Below are positions 7,965 through 18,584 of a DNA stretch of 54,206 nt, one piece after another. Source of the DNA: Schleiferiaceae bacterium (GTDB lineage Bacteria > Bacteroidota > Bacteroidia > Flavobacteriales > Schleiferiaceae). Location of the stretch: positions 1-54,206 of the forward strand of contig JAGYKI010000019.1 of the NCBI GenBank assembly GCA_018401735.1, written 5' to 3'. The position numbers were made by a program, and so were the translations under genes. The stretch's first letter is position 1, and each line of letters starts with the position of its first letter. The notes beneath the pieces are model-generated. The model was not told the origin of the DNA and did no database searches. It saw nothing but the letters and a program-made list of their open reading frames with translations.

Positions 7965-10073
7965 ATGCAAATTCTACCATTTGTTAGGAGACTATCAACC
8001 AGTCTCTCGATAGTATTAATCTTTAGCCTTTATCAAAGTTCAAAGGCTCAAAGTGCTGCGCTCAGAGATGATATTCAAAATCGAAGGATTGCCCTTGATA
8101 CCGTAGGTCCAGATAATCAGGTTGTTATTTTAAACGACCTGGCTCGAATGTATTCGTCCTTCAACATAGACTCTTCCAAAATAGCGCTTAATAAAGCGTT
8201 GAAAATTGCACGTGCTAATAAGCTTGAAACTAGATTAGCAGACATTTATAATAGCTTCGGAATTTTAAATTATATCACCGGAGAATATGATACTGCAATT
8301 GCTTTTTACAATAAGGCATTAAAAATAAATTTAGACAATTCCTTGGGTGCTGGGGTTGCACGGAATTACAGTAATTTAGCAAATGTCTACTTTTCTAGAG
8401 GGGACGCCTTAAGGGCGGTGGAAAGCTATTTAAAGGCTGAGCGTTTTGCAGAATCTATTCAAGACTCGACCACCTTAGCTGATGTTTACAATAACCTAAG
8501 CCAGTATTATTTGGCGGTTAATAACCTGGTAGAGGCAAAAAGGTATATTGATAAATCTATTATTCTTGATGGCGGTAAAGATTATATTGACCTTGTTGCG
8601 CAATACAGTAACCTCGCCCTTGTTTATATAGATATGGGTCTAGAGGATTCGGCCCTTTATAATTACCATAAAGCGTATAATCTATGTGTTCTTCATAATT
8701 TAGTAGACTCTAAAGCATTGATTTCAAATAATTTAGGTAAAATATGTCTAAATAAGGGATTGATAGATTCGGCCTACTATTTTTATGCACGAGGTTTAGA
8801 GGAAACGCAACCTATTGATTTTTATAACCAAAGTATAAACTCCTATAATGGCATTGGTCGCGTGCAGCTAAAGAAAGGACAATACGAAGAGGCACTGGCT
8901 AATTTTGAGAGGGTCTATAAAATGGCGGTTGATTTAAAGTTGAAAACGGAAGAAGTAGAGGTGCTTTTTTTATTAGCCAAAACTAAATATTACCTTAAAA
9001 ATTATAAAGAAGGTTATGAAGATTTTGTTAATGCTTACAATTTAAATGATTCCTTAAATAGTCAAGATCAGGTCCGTAAAATGGCCGAATTAGAGCAGCG
9101 CTATAAATTTGAGAAGATTCAGGCCTTAGAAAAGCAAGAGAGTGATTACCGCGAAGCAGAGCTTCGAAACGAGATAGATGACCAGAGAATTAAACAAATT
9201 TTAGTGGTAATTTTTCTGTTGGTAACTATACTATTGCTTAGTTTAAATATTTATACCAGGCGAAAAAATAACAAACTTTTAGTCTCTAAAAATTACCGCA
9301 TTGAAACTCAAAATAAGGAGATTTCAAAGCAAAAAGACGCCCTTGATTTACAGCACCAAAATCTGGAGGAGTTAAATGCCTTTAAGGATAAAATTTTAGC
9401 TGTTTTTGCTCATGACTTACGCAGCCCTCTTTCGTCTATACAGGGTTTATTGGAATTAATAGGAGATGCTAACTTAGATGATTTAAAGCTCTTTCAAAGC
9501 CTAACCAAGAAGCTCAATGGGCAAACTATCATTTTATTGCAAAACTTGGAAAACCTTTTGGCTTGGTCTAAAATACAACTTGGGGCAAAGGAATTAAATA
9601 GTTCGGTGCTTATTCATGACGCTGAGAAGGAAATACAATTGGTAGTTGATTTATTTCAGCCATTAGCTGATGAAAAAGAAATAAGCATAAAACTTTCGGT
9701 GCTTGAATCTAAGGGTGCAAAGTTAATGAACTTTGAAGTGGCACGTTTGATTCTAAGAAACTTTATTTCAAACGCCATAAAATACAGCGAAAACAAGTCA
9801 GAAATTCTAATTAGCACCGCCTGTGAAAATCAAGTTTGTCATTTTAGTGTAAAAGATTCTGGCTTAGGAATCGACGATAATAACCAGCACGATATTTTTA
9901 GCGAATCTGTTAACAGTACTTTAGGAACAGGAAAGGAAAAAGGCAATGGTTTAGGACTCATGCTTTGCTCTTATTTTGTGAAAAAAGCAGGCGGTAAAAT
10001 TGGTTTCGAAAGTACCTTAGGCGAGGGTAGTAATTTTTGGTTCGAGCTACCTTTGGAGGCACAAAATAGTTAG
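7965..10073 (+). CDS. TPR-containing membrane sensor histidine kinase
   Basis: A 702-residue two-component sensor. It has an N-terminal signal peptide (to about residue 29), then about 350 residues of tetratricopeptide repeats predicted to lie in the periplasm, a membrane segment (ILVVIFLLVTILLLSLNIYT, about residues 410-430) and a coiled coil. The HisKA domain has the phospho-acceptor His483 in FAHDLRSPLSS. The HATPase domain has the N box (NFISNAIKYSEN, around N603), G1 (DSGLGI) and G2 (GNGLGL). No receiver domain or neighbouring response regulator is visible, so the partner is encoded elsewhere. TPR sensor kinases of this layout are common in Bacteroidota; what they sense is unknown. A strong hairpin terminator follows. 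The upstream 200 bases separate it from the divergent pyc gene and should hold both promoters. Confidence 0.92.
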   Translation: MQILPFVRRLSTSLSIVLIFSLYQSSKAQSAALRDDIQNRRIALDTVGPDNQVVILNDLARMYSSFNIDSSKIALNKALKIARANKLETRLADIYNSFGILNYITGEYDTAIAFYNKALKINLDNSLGAGVARNYSNLANVYFSRGDALRAVESYLKAERFAESIQDSTTLADVYNNLSQYYLAVNNLVEAKRYIDKSIILDGGKDYIDLVAQYSNLALVYIDMGLEDSALYNYHKAYNLCVLHNLVDSKALISNNLGKICLNKGLIDSAYYFYARGLEETQPIDFYNQSINSYNGIGRVQLKKGQYEEALANFERVYKMAVDLKLKTEEVEVLFLLAKTKYYLKNYKEGYEDFVNAYNLNDSLNSQDQVRKMAELEQRYKFEKIQALEKQESDYREAELRNEIDDQRIKQILVVIFLLVTILLLSLNIYTRRKNNKLLVSKNYRIETQNKEISKQKDALDLQHQNLEELNAFKDKILAVFAHDLRSPLSSIQGLLELIGDANLDDLKLFQSLTKKLNGQTIILLQNLENLLAWSKIQLGAKELNSSVLIHDAEKEIQLVVDLFQPLADEKEISIKLSVLESKGAKLMNFEVARLILRNFISNAIKYSENKSEILISTACENQVCHFSVKDSGLGIDDNNQHDIFSESVNSTLGTGKEKGNGLGLMLCSYFVKKAGGKIGFESTLGEGSNFWFELPLEAQNS

Positions 10074-10092
10074 TCATTAATAGGTATCACAA

Positions 10093-10136
10093 AAAAAAAT
10101 CTGAAGCTGATCCTAAATTCGGCTTCAGATTTTTTA
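10093..10136. terminator. Bidirectional terminator between the sensor kinase and LOG genes
   Basis: A near-perfect stem of about 13 bp (AAATCTGAAGC with GCTTCAGATTT) is flanked by A-runs on one side and T-runs on the other. It sits between two convergent genes and can end transcription from both directions. Confidence 0.85.
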
Positions 10137-10168
10137 GTTTTTCCAAAATTGTAGAAAGCAGAATTTGG

Positions 10169-10879
10169 CTAAAAATTCGGCTTCAACATGTATTTCAAGT
10201 AGAAGTCTTCAATTACGTCCACCGCCTCTTCGGCCGTATCTACCACCTTAAAAAGATTTAAATCCTTCTCGGCAATATTGTGCTCCTTTTCCAAAAGTTG
10301 CTCTTTAATCCAATCTAGTAAGCCACCCCAAAACTTACTGCCTACCAGAACGATAGGGAAGCGTCCGATTTTTTTAGTTTGAATTAAAGTAAGAGCCTCA
10401 AATAATTCATCTAAGGTTCCTAAGCCACCAGGCATAACAATAAAGCCTTGTGAATACTTCACAAAAATCACCTTGCGCACAAAGAAGTAGTCGAAGTCTA
10501 AGCTTTTATCACGATCGATATAGGGATTAGGCATTTGCTCGAAAGGCAGATCGATGTTTAATCCAACCGAATTACCATTTCCTTCTTGCGCACCCGCATT
10601 ACCAGCCTCCATAATCCCTGGCCCACCGCCGGTAATAATTCCAAAGCCCGATTGGGTTAGGCGATACGCAATATCCTTCGCCAGCTGATAATAGGGATTA
10701 TCGGGCTTGGTGCGAGCTGATCCGAATATACTTACACAAGGCCCCATGCGGGCCATGCTTTCGTAGCCATTAACAAACTCGCTCATAATTTTAAAAATCC
10801 CCCAACTGTCGTTGGTGCGAATCTCATTCCAGCTTTTCTGTTCAAAAGCCTTATTTACTTTTGGATCTCTTTCCTCCAT
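10169..10879 (-). CDS. LOG-family (TIGR00730-type) nucleotide phosphoribohydrolase
   Basis: A 236-residue Rossmann-fold protein. The family signature PGGLGTLDE is present, together with GGGPGIMEAGNAGA and the FVRKVIFVKYS helix. Characterised LOG proteins release the base from nucleoside monophosphates (cytokinin-type or AMP) to give ribose 5-phosphate and act in the cytoplasm. In bacteria the physiological substrate is often unclear, and older annotations as lysine decarboxylase are wrong. It starts five bases after the uvrA stop codon on the same strand, so the two are very likely co-transcribed. The common pairing with uvrA does not by itself show a repair role. Confidence 0.88.
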   Translation of the reverse strand: MEERDPKVNKAFEQKSWNEIRTNDSWGIFKIMSEFVNGYESMARMGPCVSIFGSARTKPDNPYYQLAKDIAYRLTQSGFGIITGGGPGIMEAGNAGAQEGNGNSVGLNIDLPFEQMPNPYIDRDKSLDFDYFFVRKVIFVKYSQGFIVMPGGLGTLDELFEALTLIQTKKIGRFPIVLVGSKFWGGLLDWIKEQLLEKEHNIAEKDLNLFKVVDTAEEAVDVIEDFYLKYMLKPNF

Positions 10880-10884
10880 AAATT

Positions 10885-13707
10885 TTATCTCTGTAATTCT
10901 ATTTCTAAAAACTTAGCAGTGTAACTTTTCTTGTCGGCTACCATTTGCTCAGGAGTGCCTTCAAAAACAATTTTACCTCCTTTTCCTCCGCCATCAGGAC
11001 CAATATCCACAATGTGATCGGCTAGTTTAATCACATCCATATTGTGCTCGATAATTACCACGGTATTGCCACGATCTACTAGTTTTTGTAGCACATCCAT
11101 CAAAACGCGTACATCCTCAAAGTGAAGCCCAGTAGTTGGCTCGTCCAAGATATATAAAGTTTTGCCTGTATCGCGCTTGCTTAATTCGGTTGCTAATTTT
11201 ACCCTTTGAGCTTCACCACCAGAAAGGGTAGTAGATTGCTGACCCAGTGTGATATAGCCTAAACCAACATCCTGCAAGGTTTTTAGTTTGCTGTAAATTT
11301 TAGGGATACTTTCAAAGAAGATAACCGACTGATCAATGCTCATATTTAGCACATCAGAAATCGATTTTCCTTTGTAGCGGATTTCTAAGGTTTCACGATT
11401 AAATCGTTTACCCTGGCAAGTTTCGCAGTTCACATAAACATCGGGAAGGAAGTTCATTTCAATCAGGCGTAAGCCAGCACCTTCGCAGGTTTCGCAACGT
11501 CCGCCTTTCACATTAAAGCTAAATCGCCCGGGTTTATAACCTCTCACTTTAGATTCGGGAATTTGGGTAAACAATTCGCGAATAGAAGAAAGTACACCCG
11601 TGTAGGTGGCAGGGTTGCTTCGAGGGGTGCGGCCTATGGGACTTTGGTCAATATCAATAACCTTATCAATATTCCCTAAACCATCAAGTTTAGTGTAGGG
11701 AAGGGGTTCTTTAACTGATTGGTAAAAATGCTTGCTAATGGCTGGGGAAAGTGTTTCGTTGATTAGCGTCGATTTCCCGCTACCCGAAACGCCAGTGATT
11801 ACTACCAATTCTCCCAGTGGTAATTTTAGATTAACTTTTTTAAGGTTGTTTCCCGTTGCGCCGCTTAGTTTTATAAAATCACCATTGCCCTTTCTACGTA
11901 CTTTAGGAACAGCAATTTCACGTTCACCGTTAAGGTATTGGGCAGTCATGCTTTCGCTAGATTGGATATCAACAAGACTGCCGGCTGCTACAATTTCACC
12001 CCCGTGAATTCCAGCGCCTGGTCCAATATCAATAATATAATCAGCTTCTTCAATCATATCACGATCGTGCTCAACCACAATTACCGAGTTGCCTAAATCG
12101 CGCAAATCTTTAAGCGATTTTATAAGCTTTTCATTATCTCTTTGGTGCAGCCCAATGCTAGGCTCATCCAAAATGTAAAGCACATTAACTAATTGTGAAC
12201 CAATTTGTGTAGCTAAACGAATACGCTGCGCTTCCCCGCCCGATAAACTTTTGGCCGAGCGATTAAGACTCAAATAACTTAAACCAACATTTAGGAGAAA
12301 GTTACTACGCACCGCTAATTCCTTAATTATCTCGTGACCGATTTTCTTTTGGTTTTCGGTCATGTCATTCTCCGCTTTCGCCAGCCATTTATGTAAACTA
12401 TCGATATCAAAACGGGCTAGGTCAGAAATGTTTTTTCCACCAATTTTAAAGTGCAAAGATTCTTTGCGAAGTCTATCTCCCTTGCAATCAGAACATTCTA
12501 CTTCATTCATGTAGCTTTCCGACCAGCGCTTTATGCTGCGACTTTTCGCCTCTTCATTTTGACTTTGAATAAAGTTTACGACGCCTTCAAAGTTGAGACT
12601 GTATTTGCGGGTGATGCCAAGAGTTTTGTTTTCTACTTCAAAAACTTCATCCGCTCCGTATAGCACTACATCTAAACCTTCTTTGGGAATGTCTTTGATC
12701 GGCGTATTAACGGAAAACCCATAGCGGTCGCCAATAATCTCAATTTGATTGAAAATCCAGCTTTGCTTATAATCGCCTAGTGGTTCTAATGCACCATTCT
12801 TAATTGTTTTTCGATCGTCGGGGATAACCTTTTTAAGATCAATTTCATTTACCTGTCCCAAGCCATTACAGCGCGGGCAAGCCCCTTTCGGAGAATTGAA
12901 AGAAAAAGTATTCGGCTCCGGTTGTGGATAGGCGATACCCGTGGTAGGGCACATTAAATTTTTACTATAGAAAGCCGCTTTTTCTTGGTCTTTTTCCAAA
13001 ACCATAAGAATACCATTTCCCTGTGATAAAGCGATATCTATGGACTCTTCAATGCGCTTGGCATCTTTTATATCCACTTTCAGTCGATCAATTACCACTT
13101 CAATATCGTGGGTTTTATAGCGATCCAAGCGCATACCAGCGCTAATGTTTTGAATCTCGCCGTCTACCCTAACTTTTAAAAAGCCCTGCTTGGCAATTTG
13201 GCTAAAGAGCTCGCGGTAATGCCCCTTGCGAGAGCGAACCAAAGGCGCGAGAATGCTAATGTTTTTTTCTTGATATTTTTCAATCAACAATTCTTTAATC
13301 TGCTCGCCGGTATAGCTAATCATTTCTTCGCCCGTATTATAACTGTAGGCAGTAGAAGCGCGGGCATAAAGTAAGCGGAGGAAATCGTAAATCTCGGTGA
13401 CAGTTCCAACCGTAGAGCGCGGGTTTTTACTCGTGGTTTTTTGCTCGATAGAAATTACAGGACTAAGTCCGTTAATTTTATCGACGTCTGGTCGCTCCAA
13501 GTTGCCTAAAAACTGGCGAGCGTAGGCCGAGAAGGTTTCGATATAACGACGCTGACCTTCGGCATAAATGGTATCAAAAGCCAATGACGACTTTCCACTA
13601 CCACTTAAACCAGTAATTACCACTAGTTGGTCGCGCGGTATGGTTAAATCAAGGTTTTTAAGATTATGCACTCGTGCACCAAGCACTTCGATTTTTCCTG
13701 ACTCCAA
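10885..13707 (-). CDS. uvrA: Excinuclease ABC subunit A
   Basis: The damage-recognition ATPase of nucleotide excision repair, working with UvrB in the cytoplasm. It is 940 residues, as usual. Two ABC modules are visible: Walker [15 protein letters not shown] near the N-terminus and [14 protein letters not shown] in the second half; signatures [13 protein letters not shown] and [13 protein letters not shown]; and zinc-binding pairs [16 protein letters not shown], and CETCEGAG with CETCQGKR. No ATG exists near the start: the frame opens shortly upstream at a TAA and the best initiator is TTG at 13707. A -7 box lies about 24 bases upstream. The neighbouring LOG gene follows after five bases. Confidence 0.96.
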   Translation of the reverse strand: MESGKIEVLGARVHNLKNLDLTIPRDQLVVITGLSGSGKSSLAFDTIYAEGQRRYIETFSAYARQFLGNLERPDVDKINGLSPVISIEQKTTSKNPRSTVGTVTEIYDFLRLLYARASTAYSYNTGEEMISYTGEQIKELLIEKYQEKNISILAPLVRSRKGHYRELFSQIAKQGFLKVRVDGEIQNISAGMRLDRYKTHDIEVVIDRLKVDIKDAKRIEESIDIALSQGNGILMVLEKDQEKAAFYSKNLMCPTTGIAYPQPEPNTFSFNSPKGACPRCNGLGQVNEIDLKKVIPDDRKTIKNGALEPLGDYKQSWIFNQIEIIGDRYGFSVNTPIKDIPKEGLDVVLYGADEVFEVENKTLGITRKYSLNFEGVVNFIQSQNEEAKSRSIKRWSESYMNEVECSDCKGDRLRKESLHFKIGGKNISDLARFDIDSLHKWLAKAENDMTENQKKIGHEIIKELAVRSNFLLNVGLSYLSLNRSAKSLSGGEAQRIRLATQIGSQLVNVLYILDEPSIGLHQRDNEKLIKSLKDLRDLGNSVIVVEHDRDMIEEADYIIDIGPGAGIHGGEIVAAGSLVDIQSSESMTAQYLNGEREIAVPKVRRKGNGDFIKLSGATGNNLKKVNLKLPLGELVVITGVSGSGKSTLINETLSPAISKHFYQSVKEPLPYTKLDGLGNIDKVIDIDQSPIGRTPRSNPATYTGVLSSIRELFTQIPESKVRGYKPGRFSFNVKGGRCETCEGAGLRLIEMNFLPDVYVNCETCQGKRFNRETLEIRYKGKSISDVLNMSIDQSVIFFESIPKIYSKLKTLQDVGLGYITLGQQSTTLSGGEAQRVKLATELSKRDTGKTLYILDEPTTGLHFEDVRVLMDVLQKLVDRGNTVVIIEHNMDVIKLADHIVDIGPDGGGKGGKIVFEGTPEQMVADKKSYTAKFLEIELQR

Positions 13708-13730
13708 AAGCGAGAGATTGAAATTAAGGG

Positions 13731-13738
13731 CAAAAATA
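13731..13738 (-). promoter_or_regulatory. -7 promoter element of uvrA
   Basis: On the minus strand TATTTTTG matches TAnnTTTG. Transcription would start about 18 bases before the TTG start codon, giving a very short leader. No good TTTG is seen at the -33 position. Confidence 0.45.
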
Positions 13739-13829
13739 CCGCCTTTTTAACCACTTACATAGTAATAAAGTTTCTCTTTTATCATTCACTTTAAACTGTG
13801 GATTACTTCTTAGCAAATATTAAATTGGC

Positions 13830-16814
13830 ATGAAAGGAGTCAATACCTTAGGGGCCACTATACAATTACTTATGCGAGGCTTATTTATCCGGATCATTGC
13901 GGTCTATTTCGGAGTGTTAATGTTTGCTCATGGGCAGATGAATAACGCAGTATTTATGCAAGGGAAGTCGGCCTGGGTTGATAGCCTAATGGCAAATATG
14001 ACCTTGGACGAGAAAATAGGGCAACTTTTTATGGTGGCCGCTTATTCTAATAAAGGCGAAAGCCATCAAAATGAAATTCTGAATTTAATTAAGAATGAAA
14101 ATCTAGGAGGTCTTATATTCTTTCAAGGAACCGCGCAGCGCCAAGCCGAATTAACCAACTTTTATCAGCAAGCAGCAAAGGTACCTTTAATGATCGCTAT
14201 GGATGCCGAGTGGGGTTTAGCGATGCGCCTGCCCGAAACTTTTAAATTTCCATGGCCCATAACCGTTGGGGCCATTAGCAACGAAAAATGGGCTTACGAA
14301 TATGGAAAAGCCATGGCTGTGCATTGCAAGCGATTGGGAGTACATATTAATTTTGCACCTGCAGTAGATATTAACACCAATCCTTTAAATCCTATTATTG
14401 GTGCCCGCTCCTTCGGTGAAAACCCGCAAAAAGTAACAGAAATGGCTACTGCCTTTATGAATGGCTTGCAGTCGGAACACGTACTTGCTTGTGCCAAGCA
14501 TTTTCCTGGTCATGGTGATACCGATAGTGATTCACACAAAACCCTACCAACGGTTTCACATGATCGTAGTCGCCTAGATGCCATAGAACTATATCCTTAC
14601 CAAAAATTGGCAAAAACTGGTTTAGGAGGCGTAATGGTAGCGCATCTAAATGTGCCTGCCTTAGATGCAAGTGGCAGACCCAGTTCCCTTAGTAAAGATA
14701 TTGTTGGTCTTTTAAAAAACGAATTAGGTTTTGGTGGTCTCGTTTTCACAGATGCTTTAAATATGCAAGGCGTGGCGGCGAACTTTGCCCCTGGTATGGT
14801 TGATTTAGAAGCCGTTAAAGCCGGTAATGAAGTATTAGTCTTTTCTCAAAATGTACACCTTGCCAAAGAAAAGATTTTAGCCGCTTTACAAAACGGCAGC
14901 TTGGATACAGCGGAAATTGAGAAAAGCGTTCGCAAGATTCTAATGGCTAAAAATTGGTTTGGGCTTTCGCAAAAGAAATACGTAGAGCCGAATAAAATTA
15001 ATCAGGACCTAAATACCATTCAGGATGAGGTGCTTAACCGTCGCCTTTTCGCTGAAGCCACCACCTTGTTAGTGAATAAAGATAAAACCTTACCGATACT
15101 CGATTTATCCAGTAAAAAGATTGCTTGCATTACCGCCGGCGTAGAAGAGGGTTCGGTATTTCCAAACACCTTAAAGAAATACACACAAGTAGAGCACTTC
15201 TCCTATTCAAAAGGAAGAGAAGAAGAAATTATCGCGGCTTTAAGCGATTACGACTATGTTATTTTTGGACTGTATACCAGCAATGCAAACCCTTGGAAAT
15301 CTTACCGAATTAGCGATGAGATAAAGCGTTTTATTCGTCGGGTTTCTTTGCAGAACAAATTGATAATTGACTTATTTGGCAACCCCTATGGATTAATTGA
15401 TTTTCCCGAGGCACGCAAGGCTGAAGCCTTATTGGTTTCCTATCAAAATCATTCGGATGCCGAAAGTATTGGTGCGCAAATAATTTTTGGTGCACTAGGA
15501 GCAAATGGACATTTACCCGTTAGTGCGGGAGAACCTTTTGAGCCCGGTTTCGGATTGAACACCGAAGCTATTGGCCGAATGGGTTTTGCTTTACCTGAAG
15601 AAGTGAATATGGATGCCACGAAGCTGGCGGAAATCGATAATATCGTGGAAGAGGCCATCCGCCAACGAGCAACGCCAGGGGCCCAAGTATTAGTAGCTCG
15701 CCACGGCAAGGTGATATACAATAAGGTTTTTGGTACCCAAGATTATTCCGCTAAACACCCCGTTGGCTTTGAAGACCTTTACGATATTGCCAGTATCACT
15801 AAAATCGCAGTTAGCGTTCCCCTTTTAATGAAATTAGTAGAGGAGGGTAAAATCAATTTAGATAAAACCTTAGGGGATTATTTATCAATTACCAAAGGGA
15901 CCAATAAAGAAGACATGGTTTTGCGGGAAATTTTGGCTCATAAAGCAGGACTGCAGCCTTGGATTCCATTTTATACTCGAACCTTAGAGGCAGGAGGATA
16001 TAAGAAAGGCTATTACAGTAACAGACGCGATTTTAATTTCCCTAATGTGGTCAATGAAGGACTTTACAGCAGCCGCTACATTCGTGATACGGTAATTCAG
16101 GTGGTTCTCGATTCTAAATTAAGAGATACACGCGACTACAAATATAGCGATTTAGGCTATTACCTCTTTATGGAGTTAATTGAACAAGTTGAAGGTCGTC
16201 CGATCGACGAATTGATTCACGAGTTTTTGTATGCACCTATGGGAGCTTTTAGTTTAACCTACGAGCCCACCAAAATATTTCCAATGGAGCAAATTGTTCC
16301 CACTGAAGACGATAAGGTATTCCGCAAAGCCATGGTTCGCGGTTATGTGCACGATCAGGGTTCTGCTCTTATTGGCGGAGTGGCAGGGCATGCCGGACTA
16401 TTTGGCAATGCGAATGATTTGGCCAAATTAATGCAGATGTACATGCAGAAAGGAGAGTACGCGGGTATTCGCTATTTTGATTCGGTTACGGTAAATGAAT
16501 TTATTCGTTGCCAATATTGTGATGAAAAAAACCGCCGTGGGATAGGCTTTGATAAACCTCAATTAGGGGGAGCTGGGCCAACTTGCGGTTGTGTTTCGGA
16601 TAAAAGTTTTGGACATTCTGGCTTTACCGGTACTTTGGCTTGGGCCGATCCAGAAGAAGAAATTGTCTACATCTTTTTATCCAATAGAGTATATCCCGAT
16701 GCTGCCAATCAAAAACTTTTAAGTCTATCAACACGCACGAAAATTCAAGAAGTAATTTATGAAGCGATTAATACAGAACATTCTAGCACTAAGCTTTTGG
16801 GCCTTAATCCTTAA
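13830..16814 (+). CDS. GH3 beta-N-acetylglucosaminidase fused to a serine beta-lactamase-type hydrolase
   Basis: A 994-residue exported two-enzyme fusion. The N-terminal half is a GH3 NagZ-like barrel with KHFPGHGDTDSDSH (residues 223-236), whose Asp-His dyad is typical of N-acetylhexosaminidases, and a nucleophile Asp near residue 308 in FTDALNM. A GH3 C-terminal domain follows. The last 390 residues form a class C beta-lactamase/penicillin-binding-type domain with S655-I-T-K658, a Y-S-D tyrosine motif and HSGFTGT in place of KTG. Together they could remove GlcNAc and trim peptides in cell-wall recycling; that is inference. The start at 13830 gives a long n-region. ATG at 13872 (MRGLFIRIIAVYF) would give a more ordinary signal peptide. 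It heads a run of overlapping genes that includes bshA. Confidence 0.9.
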   Translation: MKGVNTLGATIQLLMRGLFIRIIAVYFGVLMFAHGQMNNAVFMQGKSAWVDSLMANMTLDEKIGQLFMVAAYSNKGESHQNEILNLIKNENLGGLIFFQGTAQRQAELTNFYQQAAKVPLMIAMDAEWGLAMRLPETFKFPWPITVGAISNEKWAYEYGKAMAVHCKRLGVHINFAPAVDINTNPLNPIIGARSFGENPQKVTEMATAFMNGLQSEHVLACAKHFPGHGDTDSDSHKTLPTVSHDRSRLDAIELYPYQKLAKTGLGGVMVAHLNVPALDASGRPSSLSKDIVGLLKNELGFGGLVFTDALNMQGVAANFAPGMVDLEAVKAGNEVLVFSQNVHLAKEKILAALQNGSLDTAEIEKSVRKILMAKNWFGLSQKKYVEPNKINQDLNTIQDEVLNRRLFAEATTLLVNKDKTLPILDLSSKKIACITAGVEEGSVFPNTLKKYTQVEHFSYSKGREEEIIAALSDYDYVIFGLYTSNANPWKSYRISDEIKRFIRRVSLQNKLIIDLFGNPYGLIDFPEARKAEALLVSYQNHSDAESIGAQIIFGALGANGHLPVSAGEPFEPGFGLNTEAIGRMGFALPEEVNMDATKLAEIDNIVEEAIRQRATPGAQVLVARHGKVIYNKVFGTQDYSAKHPVGFEDLYDIASITKIAVSVPLLMKLVEEGKINLDKTLGDYLSITKGTNKEDMVLREILAHKAGLQPWIPFYTRTLEAGGYKKGYYSNRRDFNFPNVVNEGLYSSRYIRDTVIQVVLDSKLRDTRDYKYSDLGYYLFMELIEQVEGRPIDELIHEFLYAPMGAFSLTYEPTKIFPMEQIVPTEDDKVFRKAMVRGYVHDQGSALIGGVAGHAGLFGNANDLAKLMQMYMQKGEYAGIRYFDSVTVNEFIRCQYCDEKNRRGIGFDKPQLGGAGPTCGCVSDKSFGHSGFTGTLAWADPEEEIVYIFLSNRVYPDAANQKLLSLSTRTKIQEVIYEAINTEHSSTKLLGLNP

Positions 16815-17448
16815 TCCTAATCACGCATCTGCGCAAGCACAAAAAGCGGAGAAAACCTATAGTGATACTACCGTGGTAGAGTTTTTTCCCAATGGAATGC
16901 CTTATGTAATTAGTACCTATAATAGCGAGGGTAAATTAGATGGCCCTAAAATGGAATTCCGTCAAACCGGCAGCATTACCTACTTAGAGAATTACAAAAA
17001 CGGAGTATTAGAAGGTCAGAGCCTGAAAATTTCCAACCGTGGCAAAGTCACGGAAAAGAGCAATTATGTAAACGGGCAGTTAGAAGGCGAATACATGAAG
17101 TATTATGGCACTGGCACCAAACAAGAAAGCTCTTATTTTAAGAATGGCTTACGCGAGGGGAAAACCATTTGGTACTTTACCAATAATAATATGAGTACCG
17201 CTATGAATTATAGCGCAGGACAATTAGCCGGCGAAGCCAAAACCTACTATCAAGAAGGGGCAATAAAAACTGTCTTCAATTATGAAGAGAATCTCCGCGA
17301 AGGTTTATTCCGCGAATTTTACGAAAGTGGAAAAATTAAAGAGGAAGGCGAATATCAAAAGGATTTGAAAACGGGTAAGTGGATAACTTACGATGAGGAC
17401 GGTAATGTGATTAAAACGGAGAAATACAAAAAAGGAGAACTGCGCTAG
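16759..17448 (+). CDS. Exported MORN-repeat (YwqK-type) protein
   Basis: A 229-residue protein with a signal peptide ending near ASAQA and then about eight MORN-like beta repeats of the pattern YxNGxLEGxxxxY/F (for example YKNGVLEGQSLK, YVNGQLEGEYMKYY, LREGLFREFY). Proteins of this type are often labelled antitoxin YwqK, which is misleading; the repeats form open-ended beta sheets of unknown partner and are common in Bacteroidota envelopes. The start overlaps the 3' end of the GH3 fusion gene by 56 bases in another frame, so the whole signal-peptide start is encoded on top of the other gene's C-terminus. The stop overlaps the GTG start of bshA by one base, which suggests translational coupling. 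Confidence 0.82.
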   Translation: MKRLIQNILALSFWALILNPNHASAQAQKAEKTYSDTTVVEFFPNGMPYVISTYNSEGKLDGPKMEFRQTGSITYLENYKNGVLEGQSLKISNRGKVTEKSNYVNGQLEGEYMKYYGTGTKQESSYFKNGLREGKTIWYFTNNNMSTAMNYSAGQLAGEAKTYYQEGAIKTVFNYEENLREGLFREFYESGKIKEEGEYQKDLKTGKWITYDEDGNVIKTEKYKKGELR

Positions 17449-18584
17449 TGAATATAGGAATTGTAGGCTACCCAACTTACGGAGGAAGCGGGGTAGTAGC
17501 CACCGAATTAGGAATGTACATGGCCCGCCAAGGGCATAAAGTTCATTTTATTAGTTACAGTCAGCCTGTACGGCTCGATGTTTTGGAGCCGAATATTTAC
17601 TATCATGAGGTAAATGTTCAGGATTATCCGCTCTTCGAATACCAACCTTACGAGTTGGCCCTAAGCAGCAAAATGGTGCACGTTACGTTGAAGTATAATC
17701 TCGATGTTATTCATGTCCATTATGCCATTCCACACGCGTATGCGGCTTATATGGCTCGTCAAATTTTGAAAGAACAGAATTACGATTTACCGGTTATTAC
17801 CACCTTACACGGTACCGACATTACGCTCGTAGGGAAGAATCCTAGCTATCGAGAAGCGGTGAAATTTAGCATCAATCACAGTACCGTGGTGACCTCAGTA
17901 AGTGAGAGCTTAAAGCAGGATACCATTTCTTTTTTTAACATTAAACGCGAGATAGAGGTAATCCCTAATTTCGTGGATTTATCCCTCTACAAGCCCGATG
18001 AAAGCTGCAAAAACAACTTTGCCAGCGCAGGAGAAAAAATCATCACTCACGTTTCTAACTTCCGTAAAGTGAAGCGCATTCCTGATGTGATTACCGTTTT
18101 TGATCATATTCAGAAAAATATGCCCGCCGTACTGTTAATGTTAGGCGATGGCCCCGAAAAGGAAATAGCGCGCAAACAAGCACAAGATTTAGGCATTGCT
18201 GATAAGGTTAAATTTCTAGGGAAAACCTCCGAAGTAGAGCGTATACTCTGCATTTCCGATTTGTTTTTACTGCCTTCAGAAACGGAAAGTTTTGGCTTAG
18301 CGGCCTTAGAAGCAATGGGGGCAGGTGTACCCGTTGTGTCTTCCAATACCGGAGGACTAGAAGAAGTGAATCTTCACGGTATAACCGGTTATACCGCTGC
18401 GGTAGGTAATACTGATGAAATGGGTAAAGGTGCCGTTCACATCTTAGAAAATGAAGAGCGCTTAATGGAGTTTAGACAGCGCGCCCGCCAACGGGCTGAG
18501 CATTTTTCCATTCATAGTATTGGCCCGCGCTATACCGCTTTATATGAGAGAGTTATTGCTCATCAAAAAGAGTTGAATGGCTAA
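17448..18584 (+). CDS. bshA: N-acetyl-alpha-D-glucosaminyl L-malate synthase
   Basis: A GT4 glycosyltransferase that joins UDP-GlcNAc to L-malate in the first step of bacillithiol synthesis, in the cytoplasm. It is 378 residues. Typical BshA features are MNIGIVGYPTYGGSGVVATE at the start, HVHYAIPHAYAAYMA, TTLHGTDITLVG, the FRKVKRIPDVI linker, and the GT4 nucleotide-binding SETESFGLAALEAMGAG with the EX7E pair. The start codon is GTG, overlapping the previous stop as TAGTG. Bacillithiol is the low-molecular-weight thiol of many Firmicutes and Bacteroidota; bshB and bshC are not in this window. Linkage to a GlcNAc-releasing GH3 enzyme is notable but may only be shared synteny. Confidence 0.93.
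   Translation: MNIGIVGYPTYGGSGVVATELGMYMARQGHKVHFISYSQPVRLDVLEPNIYYHEVNVQDYPLFEYQPYELALSSKMVHVTLKYNLDVIHVHYAIPHAYAAYMARQILKEQNYDLPVITTLHGTDITLVGKNPSYREAVKFSINHSTVVTSVSESLKQDTISFFNIKREIEVIPNFVDLSLYKPDESCKNNFASAGEKIITHVSNFRKVKRIPDVITVFDHIQKNMPAVLLMLGDGPEKEIARKQAQDLGIADKVKFLGKTSEVERILCISDLFLLPSETESFGLAALEAMGAGVPVVSSNTGGLEEVNLHGITGYTAAVGNTDEMGKGAVHILENEERLMEFRQRARQRAEHFSIHSIGPRYTALYERVIAHQKELNG

Noticed and set aside
16759..17448. Antitoxin role for the YwqK/MORN-type protein
   Set aside because: That label comes from old family naming; the protein is exported, has MORN repeats only, and no toxin gene is adjacent.
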